Source: Couchioplanes azureus (lineage in GTDB: Bacteria > Actinomycetota > Actinomycetes > Mycobacteriales > Micromonosporaceae). Taken from it: a DNA stretch of 64,000 nucleotides. Below are positions 50,992 to 57,554 of this stretch, piece after piece. Numbering within the stretch: position 1 is the first letter of the stretch; each line of letters begins with the position of its first letter. The notes beneath the pieces were generated by a model. The model was not told the origin of the DNA, did not search any database, and saw only the letters and a list, made by a program, of their open reading frames with translations. The translations under genes were made by a program, and so were the position numbers. Location of the stretch: positions 434,001-498,000 of the forward strand of contig NZ_BMQY01000001.1 in assembly GCF_014648355.1 (NCBI RefSeq). Direction: 5' to 3'.

Positions 50992-51555
50992 TCACTCGGG
51001 CCTGGGGGCCGGGCGCAGCACCAGAGTGACCGCGCCGAGCACGGCGAGCGTCTGGGCCACGAACATCGCGGGGTCGCCCTCGCGCATGTCCAGCGTCGCC
51101 AGGGCGACTCCGGGGATCAGCAGGCGACCGATGCCCTTGACCTGGCCGGGTGCCGTACGGAAGCTGTCGTCGCTGTTGTTGGCGTCCCCGCGGGTGATCA
51201 GCAGGCCGTTCTCGTCGATGCCGGAGATGCGGTGGATGCGGGTCTGACCCGGGTGCTGCTGGTCGGGAACGACCACCACCTGGCCGATCATCGGCGTCCA
51301 GTTCTCCGGCGGTGCCGAGGTGACGGCGATGTCCCCGCGGTGCAGCGACGGGCTCATCGACTCGCTGACGACCGCGACCGGGGTCCAGCCCCAGATCGCC
51401 GGCACCGAGCTCCACGCGACGAGCGCACCCACGGCCGCCAGGACGGCGATGGCCACGAACCGGAGCAGCATCCCCGGCAGACCCGGCGGGATCGTGCGGC
51501 GTCCGGCCGGCCGATGGGTCCCGGCCCACCTGGCCGGTGCGGACATGGTGGTCAT
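50992..51555 (-). CDS. SipW-type signal peptidase I
   Basis: 187 residues. Two membrane helices: one near the N-terminus (GMLLRFVAIAVLAAVGALVAWSS) and one at the C-terminus (MFVAQTLAVLGAVTLVLRP). Catalytic Ser in VVSESMSPSLHRGDIAV; TRIHRISGIDENGLLITRGDANN holds the histidine that replaces the usual lysine, plus RGD. This is the ER/archaeal (SipW) type, which cleaves the special signal peptides of TasA-like proteins. It starts 2 bases after the TasA-like gene; the two are one transcript. Confidence 0.88.
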   Translation of the reverse strand: MTTMSAPARWAGTHRPAGRRTIPPGLPGMLLRFVAIAVLAAVGALVAWSSVPAIWGWTPVAVVSESMSPSLHRGDIAVTSAPPENWTPMIGQVVVVPDQQHPGQTRIHRISGIDENGLLITRGDANNSDDSFRTAPGQVKGIGRLLIPGVALATLDMREGDPAMFVAQTLAVLGAVTLVLRPAPRPE

Positions 51556-51557
51556 GG

Positions 51558-52127
51558 TCAGCTCGCCGCTTCCCAGGTGAAGGTCGCCGCCGCGGAGGCG
51601 CCCTGCGCGCTGTCGGGCGTGGAAGCGTTCACCGTGTACGAGATGTGGTAGGTCTTGCTGCTCGCCGACGCCGGGGCGAAGGTGCCGACGCCGTTGGCGA
51701 AGCTGTTCCTGGTGCTGCCGAAGTTGGCCAGCGTGCCGGTGTAGGCGGTGCCCGACGCGGTGAAGCCGGTGCAGCTGCCGTAGCCGCCGCCGCTGCCCTC
51801 CTCGATCACCAGGTCGAGGTACGGGGCGAGCGCGCCGGAGATGCCGCTGCCGTACATCTTCACCGTGGCCGAGAGGCTGCCGGTGTACGAAACCGTGATG
51901 CACTTGTCGCCGGTCGAGCCGGGCCGCAGGTTCGTGGGCGAGAACATCGCCGCGCCGGTGTCGTCGTCGCTCAGCGCGACCGTACCCGCGTTCCAGCTGT
52001 TCGCGCTGTTGCCGGTGTTCGCCGTGAAAGCCGCGCTGGAGGCCTGCCACATGACGCCGGAGCTGACCACGATTCCGCCGGTCACCGTCAGCGCCACCGC
52101 CAGCATCTTCGTTCCGCGCAACTGCAT
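51558..52127 (-). CDS. TasA/camelysin-like SipW-dependent exported protein
   Basis: 189 residues. GAGAGGA lies upstream of ATG 52127. The N-terminal signal AVALTVTGGIVVSSGVMWQ is followed by AAFTANTGNSANSWNAGTVAL, the hallmark of SipW substrates (xAxFxxxTxNxxNxxxAGTxxL). The mature part is a beta-sandwich with CITVSYTGSLSATVKMYG, TGTLANFG, KTYHISYTVN and SAAATFTWEAA. Cys residues (KCIT, SCTG) may pair. It likely forms fibres or a surface coat, and is processed by the signal peptidase encoded 2 bases downstream. Confidence 0.88.
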   Translation of the reverse strand: MQLRGTKMLAVALTVTGGIVVSSGVMWQASSAAFTANTGNSANSWNAGTVALSDDDTGAAMFSPTNLRPGSTGDKCITVSYTGSLSATVKMYGSGISGALAPYLDLVIEEGSGGGYGSCTGFTASGTAYTGTLANFGSTRNSFANGVGTFAPASASSKTYHISYTVNASTPDSAQGASAAATFTWEAAS

Positions 52128-52269
52128 CTTGTGTTCCTCTCACCGACCGGCGCACCGGCCATCTCTCACTGTCAGCCGGGTAGTTCGGCGGGCTCCCTCA
52201 ACCGGGACTCAAGCCGCCGTCAAATCCGCGGCAAGGCTGGAGGAACTTCTCCGGGCGACCGGAACGGCG

Positions 52270-52305
52270 AGGCCGCCGGGTGGACTCGCGTCCGCCCGGC
52301 GGCCT
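52270..52305 (-). terminator. Strong hairpin terminator after the pseudo-subtilase gene
   Basis: Arms AGGCCGCCGGG (52270-52280) and CCCGGCGGCCT (52295-52305) plus inner arms GGAC/GTCC around TCGC. It lies 19 bases after the leftward gene's stop. No T-tract. Confidence 0.65.
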
Positions 52306-52323
52306 TCGGTGGCGCAGCCGGCC

Positions 52324-54195
52324 TCACTCGTCCGGGTCCGGCAGCAGATAGCCGGCCGCCCGCATCGCCGCCACCAGCGTCGCCGCGGCCGGTGGTACGG
52401 CCGTGGCCGACGGGACCGATGGGTCCAGCGGGACGCCGCGGCCCTCGGGCATGCCGTACGACGCCCACTGCGGGACCAGCCCGACCGCGACGGCCGCGTC
52501 CGGGATCCCGGCGCCGCAGCGGTACGGGTCCGCGCCCGCCAGCGGCCGGCAACTCGCCTTGATCAGCTGCACGAGCCGGTGCACCCGGGCCGGGCCGCGC
52601 ATGCCGAAGCCGTACCGGAAGTCCGGGTGGTGGGCGAGGACCAGCCCGGCCAGCGCGGCGACGTGGGTCGCCGCGATCGGCGTGCCGTCGAGCGCCGCCC
52701 GGCCCTCGGGGCCGACCGCGGAGATCACCGCGACGCCGGGCGCGCACACGTCCACCTCGGGGCCCGTGCAACTGGACCGGGCCACGAAGAGGCCCTCCCG
52801 GGTCGGCATCCCGCTCTGCTGCGCCGCATGGTGGCTCTCCGGCGGGTACGTACCGACCTGCCCGACGGCCCCCACGGTGAAGATCGGGGCGAGGGTGCCG
52901 GGGAACGTGACCGGTCCGCCGGTGTCGCCGGCCGCGGCCACGCAGAGGATGCCGGCCTGCCGGGCCTCCTCCAGCTTGTACGCCACCAGCCCGGCCGCGC
53001 CCTCCGTGTAGACGCCGAGGTCGATGACGTCGACCTCCTGGGCGATGCAGTAGTCGAGCGCCTCGATGAGGTCGCTGAGCCGGCCGGGCAGCACCCGGCA
53101 GACGTGCACCTCCGCCTCGGGGGCGAGACCTCCGGCCTGGTCACCGTCGGTGCCGGTGATCAGGGCGACGGCGTGCGTCGCGCGCCCGATCGCGTCCTGG
53201 TCCCAGGACTTCTCGTCCTGGCCCACGACGTTGATCCCCGACATGACGCCCTCGGCCGCACCGAGGCGCCCGCCGTCGACGCCCGAACCGATCACGGCGA
53301 TGCGCACGCCGTGGCCGCGGTACGTCGGCGGCAGCCGGTCGAAGTTCATCGCGCGCCGGGCCCAGCCGTCGCCGGTGAGCTCGCGGGGCCCGGTGTCGAG
53401 CCGCCGGCAGACCACCGGGTTCGCTTCCGTGGCCGACAGCGACGGCGAGTCCAGCATCGTGCTCCAGCAGTCGGCCCGCGGGCGCACGTAGACGCCGCGT
53501 ACGGCGTCGAGGGAGTCGACCGGCACGGCCATCTCCACGGTGCCGTCGGCATCGGTGCGGCCCACGACGGGGTAGAGGCCGCCGTGGACGTAGACCACCG
53601 CGTCGCGCAGCGCTTGGTCGCGCTCGTCGCGGACGCGGAAGCGCACGGTTACGGACTGGTCCAGCGAGCCGGTGCCCGGGACCGGGGCGGGCACGGGAAG
53701 TTGCTCGCCGTGCCGCAGCGGGTGGTCGACGTCGACGTGGAACTCGGGCCGCGCCGCCAGGATCGCCGCCTGCTCGGGGGTGGCCTCGACCACGGCGACC
53801 GCGGGGTACCGGATGCCCGCCACGAGGGGGGCCTGGTCGCCGGGGCCCGACTCGCTCGCGGAGCTGCGGATGACCCGGAGCACGTGCAGGGCGGGATCGC
53901 GCTGCAGCGCCTCGATGAGCTGCTGTCCGGCGGCGGCCGGATCGGCGGCGCCGGGGAGTCCCGGCGCGGTCGCCCAGCCGGTCGGAGCGACCAGATACCG
54001 CTCCGGGCGGCGCCGCACGGAATCCGGGCGGCTGCCCGTCTCGTCGCCGGACTCGCGCGGCCCCTGCGCGCGCGGGGTGTCGTCGGTTCCGCCCGGCCGG
54101 GCGTCGGCCACGCGGGGCTCGGCCGGCCGGTCGGTGGGTTTGTCGGGCCGCCCCTTCGGCCGGCCGGTGCCGGGTGCCTGGCCCTGCTCGGGCAT
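52324..54195 (-). CDS. Subtilase-fold protein lacking all catalytic residues (pseudoprotease)
   Basis: 623 residues. Disordered Pro/Arg/Asp-rich N-terminus (1-65), a region of about 100 residues (ERYLVAPTGWATA...), a beta-sandwich like carboxypeptidase-regulatory domains (about 180-235; SVTVRFRVRDERDQALRDAVVYVHGG), then an S8-type domain (about 275-540). The fold markers are there: GVRIAVIGSGVD, VICAQ-like strands, VCVAAAGDTGG and DGTPIAATHVAAL. But the catalytic Asp is Gly303 (VIGSG), the catalytic His is Arg338 (GRATHAV), the oxyanion Asn is Asp424, and the Ser is Pro506 (GTPIA). No signal peptide, so cytosolic. Gene order puts it downstream of the Q-rich gene (211 bases). Confidence 0.85.
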   Translation of the reverse strand: MPEQGQAPGTGRPKGRPDKPTDRPAEPRVADARPGGTDDTPRAQGPRESGDETGSRPDSVRRRPERYLVAPTGWATAPGLPGAADPAAAGQQLIEALQRDPALHVLRVIRSSASESGPGDQAPLVAGIRYPAVAVVEATPEQAAILAARPEFHVDVDHPLRHGEQLPVPAPVPGTGSLDQSVTVRFRVRDERDQALRDAVVYVHGGLYPVVGRTDADGTVEMAVPVDSLDAVRGVYVRPRADCWSTMLDSPSLSATEANPVVCRRLDTGPRELTGDGWARRAMNFDRLPPTYRGHGVRIAVIGSGVDGGRLGAAEGVMSGINVVGQDEKSWDQDAIGRATHAVALITGTDGDQAGGLAPEAEVHVCRVLPGRLSDLIEALDYCIAQEVDVIDLGVYTEGAAGLVAYKLEEARQAGILCVAAAGDTGGPVTFPGTLAPIFTVGAVGQVGTYPPESHHAAQQSGMPTREGLFVARSSCTGPEVDVCAPGVAVISAVGPEGRAALDGTPIAATHVAALAGLVLAHHPDFRYGFGMRGPARVHRLVQLIKASCRPLAGADPYRCGAGIPDAAVAVGLVPQWASYGMPEGRGVPLDPSVPSATAVPPAAATLVAAMRAAGYLLPDPDE

Positions 54196-54335
54196 GGCGT
54201 GCTCCTTCCACTGACGTGGCGCCGCCGGATCGTTCCGGACCGGCGCGGGATCGCATGTGCGTCGGCGGTGACCGGACGCGGGGTCCGGTCACCGCCGAGA
54301 GCTGACGCGCCGGCCGCGCGGCGATCGGGAGGCCT

Positions 54336-54360
54336 GCCACCGCGTCACGACGGCGGTGGC
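54336..54360 (-). terminator. Hairpin between the Q-rich and pseudo-subtilase genes
   Basis: GCCACCGC (54336-54343) and GCGGTGGC (54353-54360), loop of 9 bases, in the 211-base gap after the Q-rich gene. No T-tract. It could be a terminator or attenuator that uncouples the two genes. Confidence 0.4.
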
Positions 54361-54406
54361 CGCCGGCGGCGCAGGAAGGCGATCGCGGCTGTCCGGCTCG
54401 CAACGG

Positions 54407-54988
54407 TCAGCGGCCGAACGGGCCGGGGGTGAAGCTCGCGTACGGGCTCTGCTGCTGACCGAACTGCTGCTGGCCGTACTGCTGCGGCCCGAAGCCCGGG
54501 GTGCCGAAGCCCTGCTGGCCGTACTGGGGACCGAACTGACCGAACTGCTGGCCGATGCCCTGCTGGCCGTAACCCTGCTGCATCAGCTGCTGCTGCACGA
54601 GCTGCTGGGCGACCTGGTGCGCGACCTGCAGCACGCCCGACTGCGTGAGCTGCTGGATGGTCTGCTGCGCGATCTGCTGCACGAGCGGCTGCTGGGCGAG
54701 CACCTGCACCAGGGGGTGCGACTGGGTCTGCACCTGGATGAGCTGCATGTGCTCGAGCTGCTGGGTGATTTGCGGCTGCTGAGCCAGCAGCTGGGTGACC
54801 TGCTGCCGGATGAGCTGCTGAGCGATGCGGAGCGCGAGCTGCTGCTGCGCGAAGTGCTGCTGCAGCGGCTGCTGGCCCATGCTCTGGCCGCTCTGCTGCT
54901 GTGGACCGTACGCGCTGTCGCCCCAGCCGCCGAACATCTGGCCCTGGCCCGTCGCCGACATGGTGGGTGCGTACGTCATGGCTGACAT
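54407..54988 (-). CDS. Glutamine-rich prion-like low-complexity protein
   Basis: 193 residues, roughly one third glutamine. ATG 54988 follows GGGAGG by 4 bases. Residues about 1-30 are MSAMTYAPTMSATGQGQMFGGWGDSAYG; then a long Gln-rich stretch with regularly placed Leu/Ile/Val (QQLIRQQVTQLLAQQPQITQQL, VLQVAHQVAQQLVQQQ) that could form amphipathic or coiled-coil helices. The C-terminus has GYGQQGIGQQFGQFGPQYGQ and FGPQQYGQQQFGQQ, close in style to FUS/prion-type domains. No signal peptide or membrane helix. No family recognised. It shares orientation with the pseudo-subtilase downstream. Confidence 0.72.
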   Translation of the reverse strand: MSAMTYAPTMSATGQGQMFGGWGDSAYGPQQQSGQSMGQQPLQQHFAQQQLALRIAQQLIRQQVTQLLAQQPQITQQLEHMQLIQVQTQSHPLVQVLAQQPLVQQIAQQTIQQLTQSGVLQVAHQVAQQLVQQQLMQQGYGQQGIGQQFGQFGPQYGQQGFGTPGFGPQQYGQQQFGQQQSPYASFTPGPFGR

Positions 54989-55010
54989 CGTGCCTCCCAA
55001 CGTCCAACCT

Positions 55011-55031
55011 CGATGGACAGGTTGTCCATCG
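55011..55031. promoter_or_regulatory. Perfect palindromic operator between Q-rich and HTH genes
   Basis: CGATGGACA (55011-55019) and TGTCCATCG (55023-55031) are exact inverted repeats around GGT, a 21-bp site. It lies 23 bases upstream of the Q-rich start and directly downstream of the inferred transcription start (near 55032) of the promoter at 55039-55067. A dimeric repressor, perhaps the adjacent HTH protein, may bind here. Confidence 0.6.
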
Positions 55032-55038
55032 ACATCGG

Positions 55039-55067
55039 ACGCTACGCTCGACGATGGTGCCGGACAA
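55039..55067 (-). promoter_or_regulatory. Promoter for the leftward Q-rich gene
   Basis: On the minus strand TTGTCC (55067-55062) and TAGCGT (55044-55039) are 17 bases apart. The predicted start near 55032 abuts the palindrome at 55011-55031, a repression-type arrangement. An A+T-rich patch at about 55080-55115 may belong to the divergent promoter. Confidence 0.5.
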
Positions 55068-55160
55068 GGGGTCGACCTCGTTCGATATATTTGCGCGGTA
55101 AATTATGAACTTCGCTGACTCGGACACCCGAGACAGACTCAGAGCGAGCGACGCACGACG

Positions 55161-55535
55161 ATGACCGGGATGCCGATGAACCCTCTCCAGCAGCTCATCC
55201 GGGACCGGATGGCGGAGCAGGGCTGGTCGTATGCCGATGTCGCGCGCCGCGGCGGCATACCGCGCTCCACCGTCCACCACCTCGCGACGGCCGAGCACCT
55301 GCGCCGGCCGCCCCATCCCGCGACCCTCGAAGGGCTCGCGGAGGGGCTCGCCGTGCCCCTCGACGCCGTCCGCGCCGTGGCCGCGTCGGCCGCCGGCCTC
55401 GCCACCTGGCAGGAGCCGGCCACCGATCCCGAGATCACCATCCTGGTCGCGGCGCTGTCCCGGCTCAGCCCCGACGACCGGCGGCACGTGCTCGCCCTGG
55501 TGCAGTCCCTGCTGAGCGCCGATCGATCGGCGTAA
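55161..55535 (+). CDS. Cro/C1-type helix-turn-helix regulator
   Basis: 124 residues. N-terminal HTH of the XRE type: PLQQLIRDRMAEQGWSYADVARRGGIPRSTVHHLATAEHL (helix 2 YADVARRGG, helix 3 PRSTVHHLA), then a helical C-terminus (EGLAEGLAVPLDAVRAVAASAAG, LVAALSRLSPDDRRHVLALVQSLL) for dimerisation. It is divergent from the Q-rich gene and 130 bases from the palindrome at 55011-55031, so it may control that gene. Start at ATG 55161, although ATG codons 3 and 5 residues later are alternatives. Confidence 0.82.
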   Translation: MTGMPMNPLQQLIRDRMAEQGWSYADVARRGGIPRSTVHHLATAEHLRRPPHPATLEGLAEGLAVPLDAVRAVAASAAGLATWQEPATDPEITILVAALSRLSPDDRRHVLALVQSLLSADRSA

Positions 55536-55702
55536 ACCCCGGCACGCCCCTTTCGCCCCGTTTTCGTATCGCAAGAATTCTGCGCCGCAGGCATCGATCA
55601 TGTCGGATGCTTCATAGAGTGTGGGCGGATACACATTCAGTAGCCGGAGGCGCACCGCGCCCCGCTCGCGACCGCCGCAATCAGCGAATCTCAGGAGGTA
55701 CC

Positions 55703-55999
55703 ATGCGCGTCTGCATGACCGAGCTGCCGATCGCGGTCCGTGTGAAGACGCCGCAGGGAGTCGTCGTCGCTCTTCCGCGCGGCAGATCCCGGCAGCAGGC
55801 GCTGGACATGGCGAGCGTCATCCTGTCCAGCGACGAGTTCGAGCAGCTCCGGCATGCGCTGGGAACCTCCGCGACCCGCGCGCGCTATGCCGCGCGGTTT
55901 GCGGCGCCGGTGCTGCGGCCGGTCCCGCAGCGGGCGGTCCGCGTCGTGGACTGCGAGCCCCGGACCAGCGCCACCGACGGGCCGAGCCCGAGCCGGTGA
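55703..55999 (+). CDS. Small soluble protein of unknown function
   Basis: 98 residues from ATG 55703, which has a near-perfect AGGAGGT ribosome binding site 4 bases upstream, one of the strongest in the window. MRVCMTELPIAVRVKTPQGVVVALPRGRSRQQALDMASVILSS has a beta-hairpin look, then a helix (DEFEQLRHALG), then a basic, proline-rich tail. No family recognised. It is co-directional with the HTH gene (167 bases downstream); the strong binding site suggests high expression. Confidence 0.6.
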   Translation: MRVCMTELPIAVRVKTPQGVVVALPRGRSRQQALDMASVILSSDEFEQLRHALGTSATRARYAARFAAPVLRPVPQRAVRVVDCEPRTSATDGPSPSR

Positions 56000-56185
56000 C
56001 GACGGCAACCGCCGGGATGGCGGGGTGCGGGTGCCACAGCAGCCCACCGCCGGCCATCCACAGCCGGTGCCGGCCACGGCGGCGACGGCGATCGCTCGCC
56101 GCCTCCGCCGCTCCTCGAGCCCGGCGCCACCGCCGAAAACAGAGCGTGGGCTGGCGGTGTACCGGGATGAAATCGTAGCCCCCTC

Positions 56186-56198
56186 GTGCAATTTGCAC
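56186..56198. promoter_or_regulatory. Second copy of the 13-bp palindrome (GTGCAATTTGCAC)
   Basis: Exact inverse of the 49364-49376 sequence, with a further matching flanking base. It lies at the end of the leftward DUF4407 gene, in the convergent gap after 55999. No promoter is obvious nearby, so its role is unclear. Confidence 0.3.
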
Positions 56199-57493
56199 TA
56201 CGCCCTGACGCTGTCCACATCGTGAAGCGTGGGCGGCGGGCCGTGCGGCGGGCTCGGCGGCGGGTGGTGGTCGATCAGCGGCACGGACGACACCGGCGAG
56301 ATCGGCGCGCCCGCCACGCTGTCGTACAGGTGCGCCCGGGCCCGTTCCATGGCGATGTCGGCCAGCTCCTCGTCGTGCGAGGCCTTGCCGATGCTCTCCG
56401 CCATCACCCGGGAGGCCGCCTCGGCGTACCGGCGGGCGTCCTTGAGGCCCTGCTCGTAGCCGATCGCCGCCTCGTGCTCGCGGCAGCGGGCCTGTCGTGC
56501 CTCGGTCCGCTCGTAGGCGTTGCCGTGCGAGACGATCTTGAGTCCCACCGCGGCGCAGTCCAGCGCGACCAGCAGGAGCGCGATGCCGACGTAGAAGACG
56601 CCGATGCCCCAGAAGTCGCTGCTCACCAGGAACCACATGGCCTTGGTACGGGCGCCGAACCCGGCGTCGGCCGCGATCGCCTCGGCGTTCGCCGTACGCT
56701 GCGCCTTGATCTTGTTGGTCAGGTCCGTCTCCTCGGCGGCGCGCGACTCCCGGGCCGCCTTCTGGCTCTCCTGCAGCCGCGCGGCCTGGGCGTCGAGCTG
56801 GGCCGCCTCCTCGTCGAGGCCCCGCGACCGCTTGACCAGCGTGTCGCAGAAGCCGCCGGGCGGGCAGCCGGCCTTGCGGGACGCGCCGTCGCCCTCGGAG
56901 TCGGCGACCGCCTGGGCGTAGAGCTGGCGGGCGTCGCGGCGCTTCTCGGCCGCCCGCGTGTTCAGCGCCTGCACCGCCTTGTTCTCCGCGGCGGTCTGCT
57001 TCTTGAGCTCCGCGAGCCGGGCATCGTACGCGGCGATCGCCCCGCCCTTCTCGATCTCGCTGATCTCGGCGTTGTGCACGTCGTTGAGGTGGGCGTCGAT
57101 CTCGCCCTTGTAGCGCTCCAGCATCAGCGGCTCGGTGATGATCACCGCGAAGAGCAGGGCGAGGCAGAGCCGGCCGGCGTAGAGGCCCAGCGTGGGCTTG
57201 CGCAGCAGCTCGTTCGGGTCGGGCGAGTCCAGGTTCTCGAAGTTGATCGCCACCCGGCCGACCACGGCCCGGTCGTACGCGACCACGCCCGTCGCCACCA
57301 GCGGGCCGACCAGCCACTGATACCACGGGTCGGTGTAGTTGGCGCTGGCGTCCACGAAGGCGGCGCCGCCCACCGTCGCGTACCCGAAATAGAGCACGAT
57401 GAAGACGCCGATGGAGCAGTAGAGGACCCGGTCCGAGTGCGTGGTCACGCTCTCCGGGTTCACGTTGGCGATCCGGAGCAACAATCGACGCAT
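56198..57493 (-). CDS. DUF4407 membrane protein
   Basis: 431 residues from ATG 57493. Architecture of the family: two N-terminal helices (RVLYCSIGVFIVLYFGYATVGGAAFV, YQWLVGPLVATGVVAYDRAVV), a third (GRLCLALLFAVIITEPLMLERYKGEI), a long coiled-coil region (about 140-275) with alternating Glu/Lys/Ala, and a fourth helix (SDFWGIGVFYVGIALLLVALDCAAVGLKIV). A Pro-rich C-terminus follows (HHPPPSPPHGPPP). The upstream in-frame Met 26 codons earlier lacks support. Function unknown; possibly a membrane scaffold. Downstream of the hybrid kinase gene on the same strand (61 bases). Confidence 0.85.
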   Translation of the reverse strand: MRRLLLRIANVNPESVTTHSDRVLYCSIGVFIVLYFGYATVGGAAFVDASANYTDPWYQWLVGPLVATGVVAYDRAVVGRVAINFENLDSPDPNELLRKPTLGLYAGRLCLALLFAVIITEPLMLERYKGEIDAHLNDVHNAEISEIEKGGAIAAYDARLAELKKQTAAENKAVQALNTRAAEKRRDARQLYAQAVADSEGDGASRKAGCPPGGFCDTLVKRSRGLDEEAAQLDAQAARLQESQKAARESRAAEETDLTNKIKAQRTANAEAIAADAGFGARTKAMWFLVSSDFWGIGVFYVGIALLLVALDCAAVGLKIVSHGNAYERTEARQARCREHEAAIGYEQGLKDARRYAEAASRVMAESIGKASHDEELADIAMERARAHLYDSVAGAPISPVSSVPLIDHHPPPSPPHGPPPTLHDVDSVRA

Positions 57494-57554
57494 GGTGCGA
57501 GTCTCGCCGATCGCGGCGGCTCGCGGTGCCGAAACGGAGGGATCGGCCGGACCG

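Noticed and set aside
52324..54195. Active subtilisin-like protease
   Set aside because: All four catalytic positions are replaced (Gly303, Arg338, Asp424, Pro506), and there is no signal peptide.
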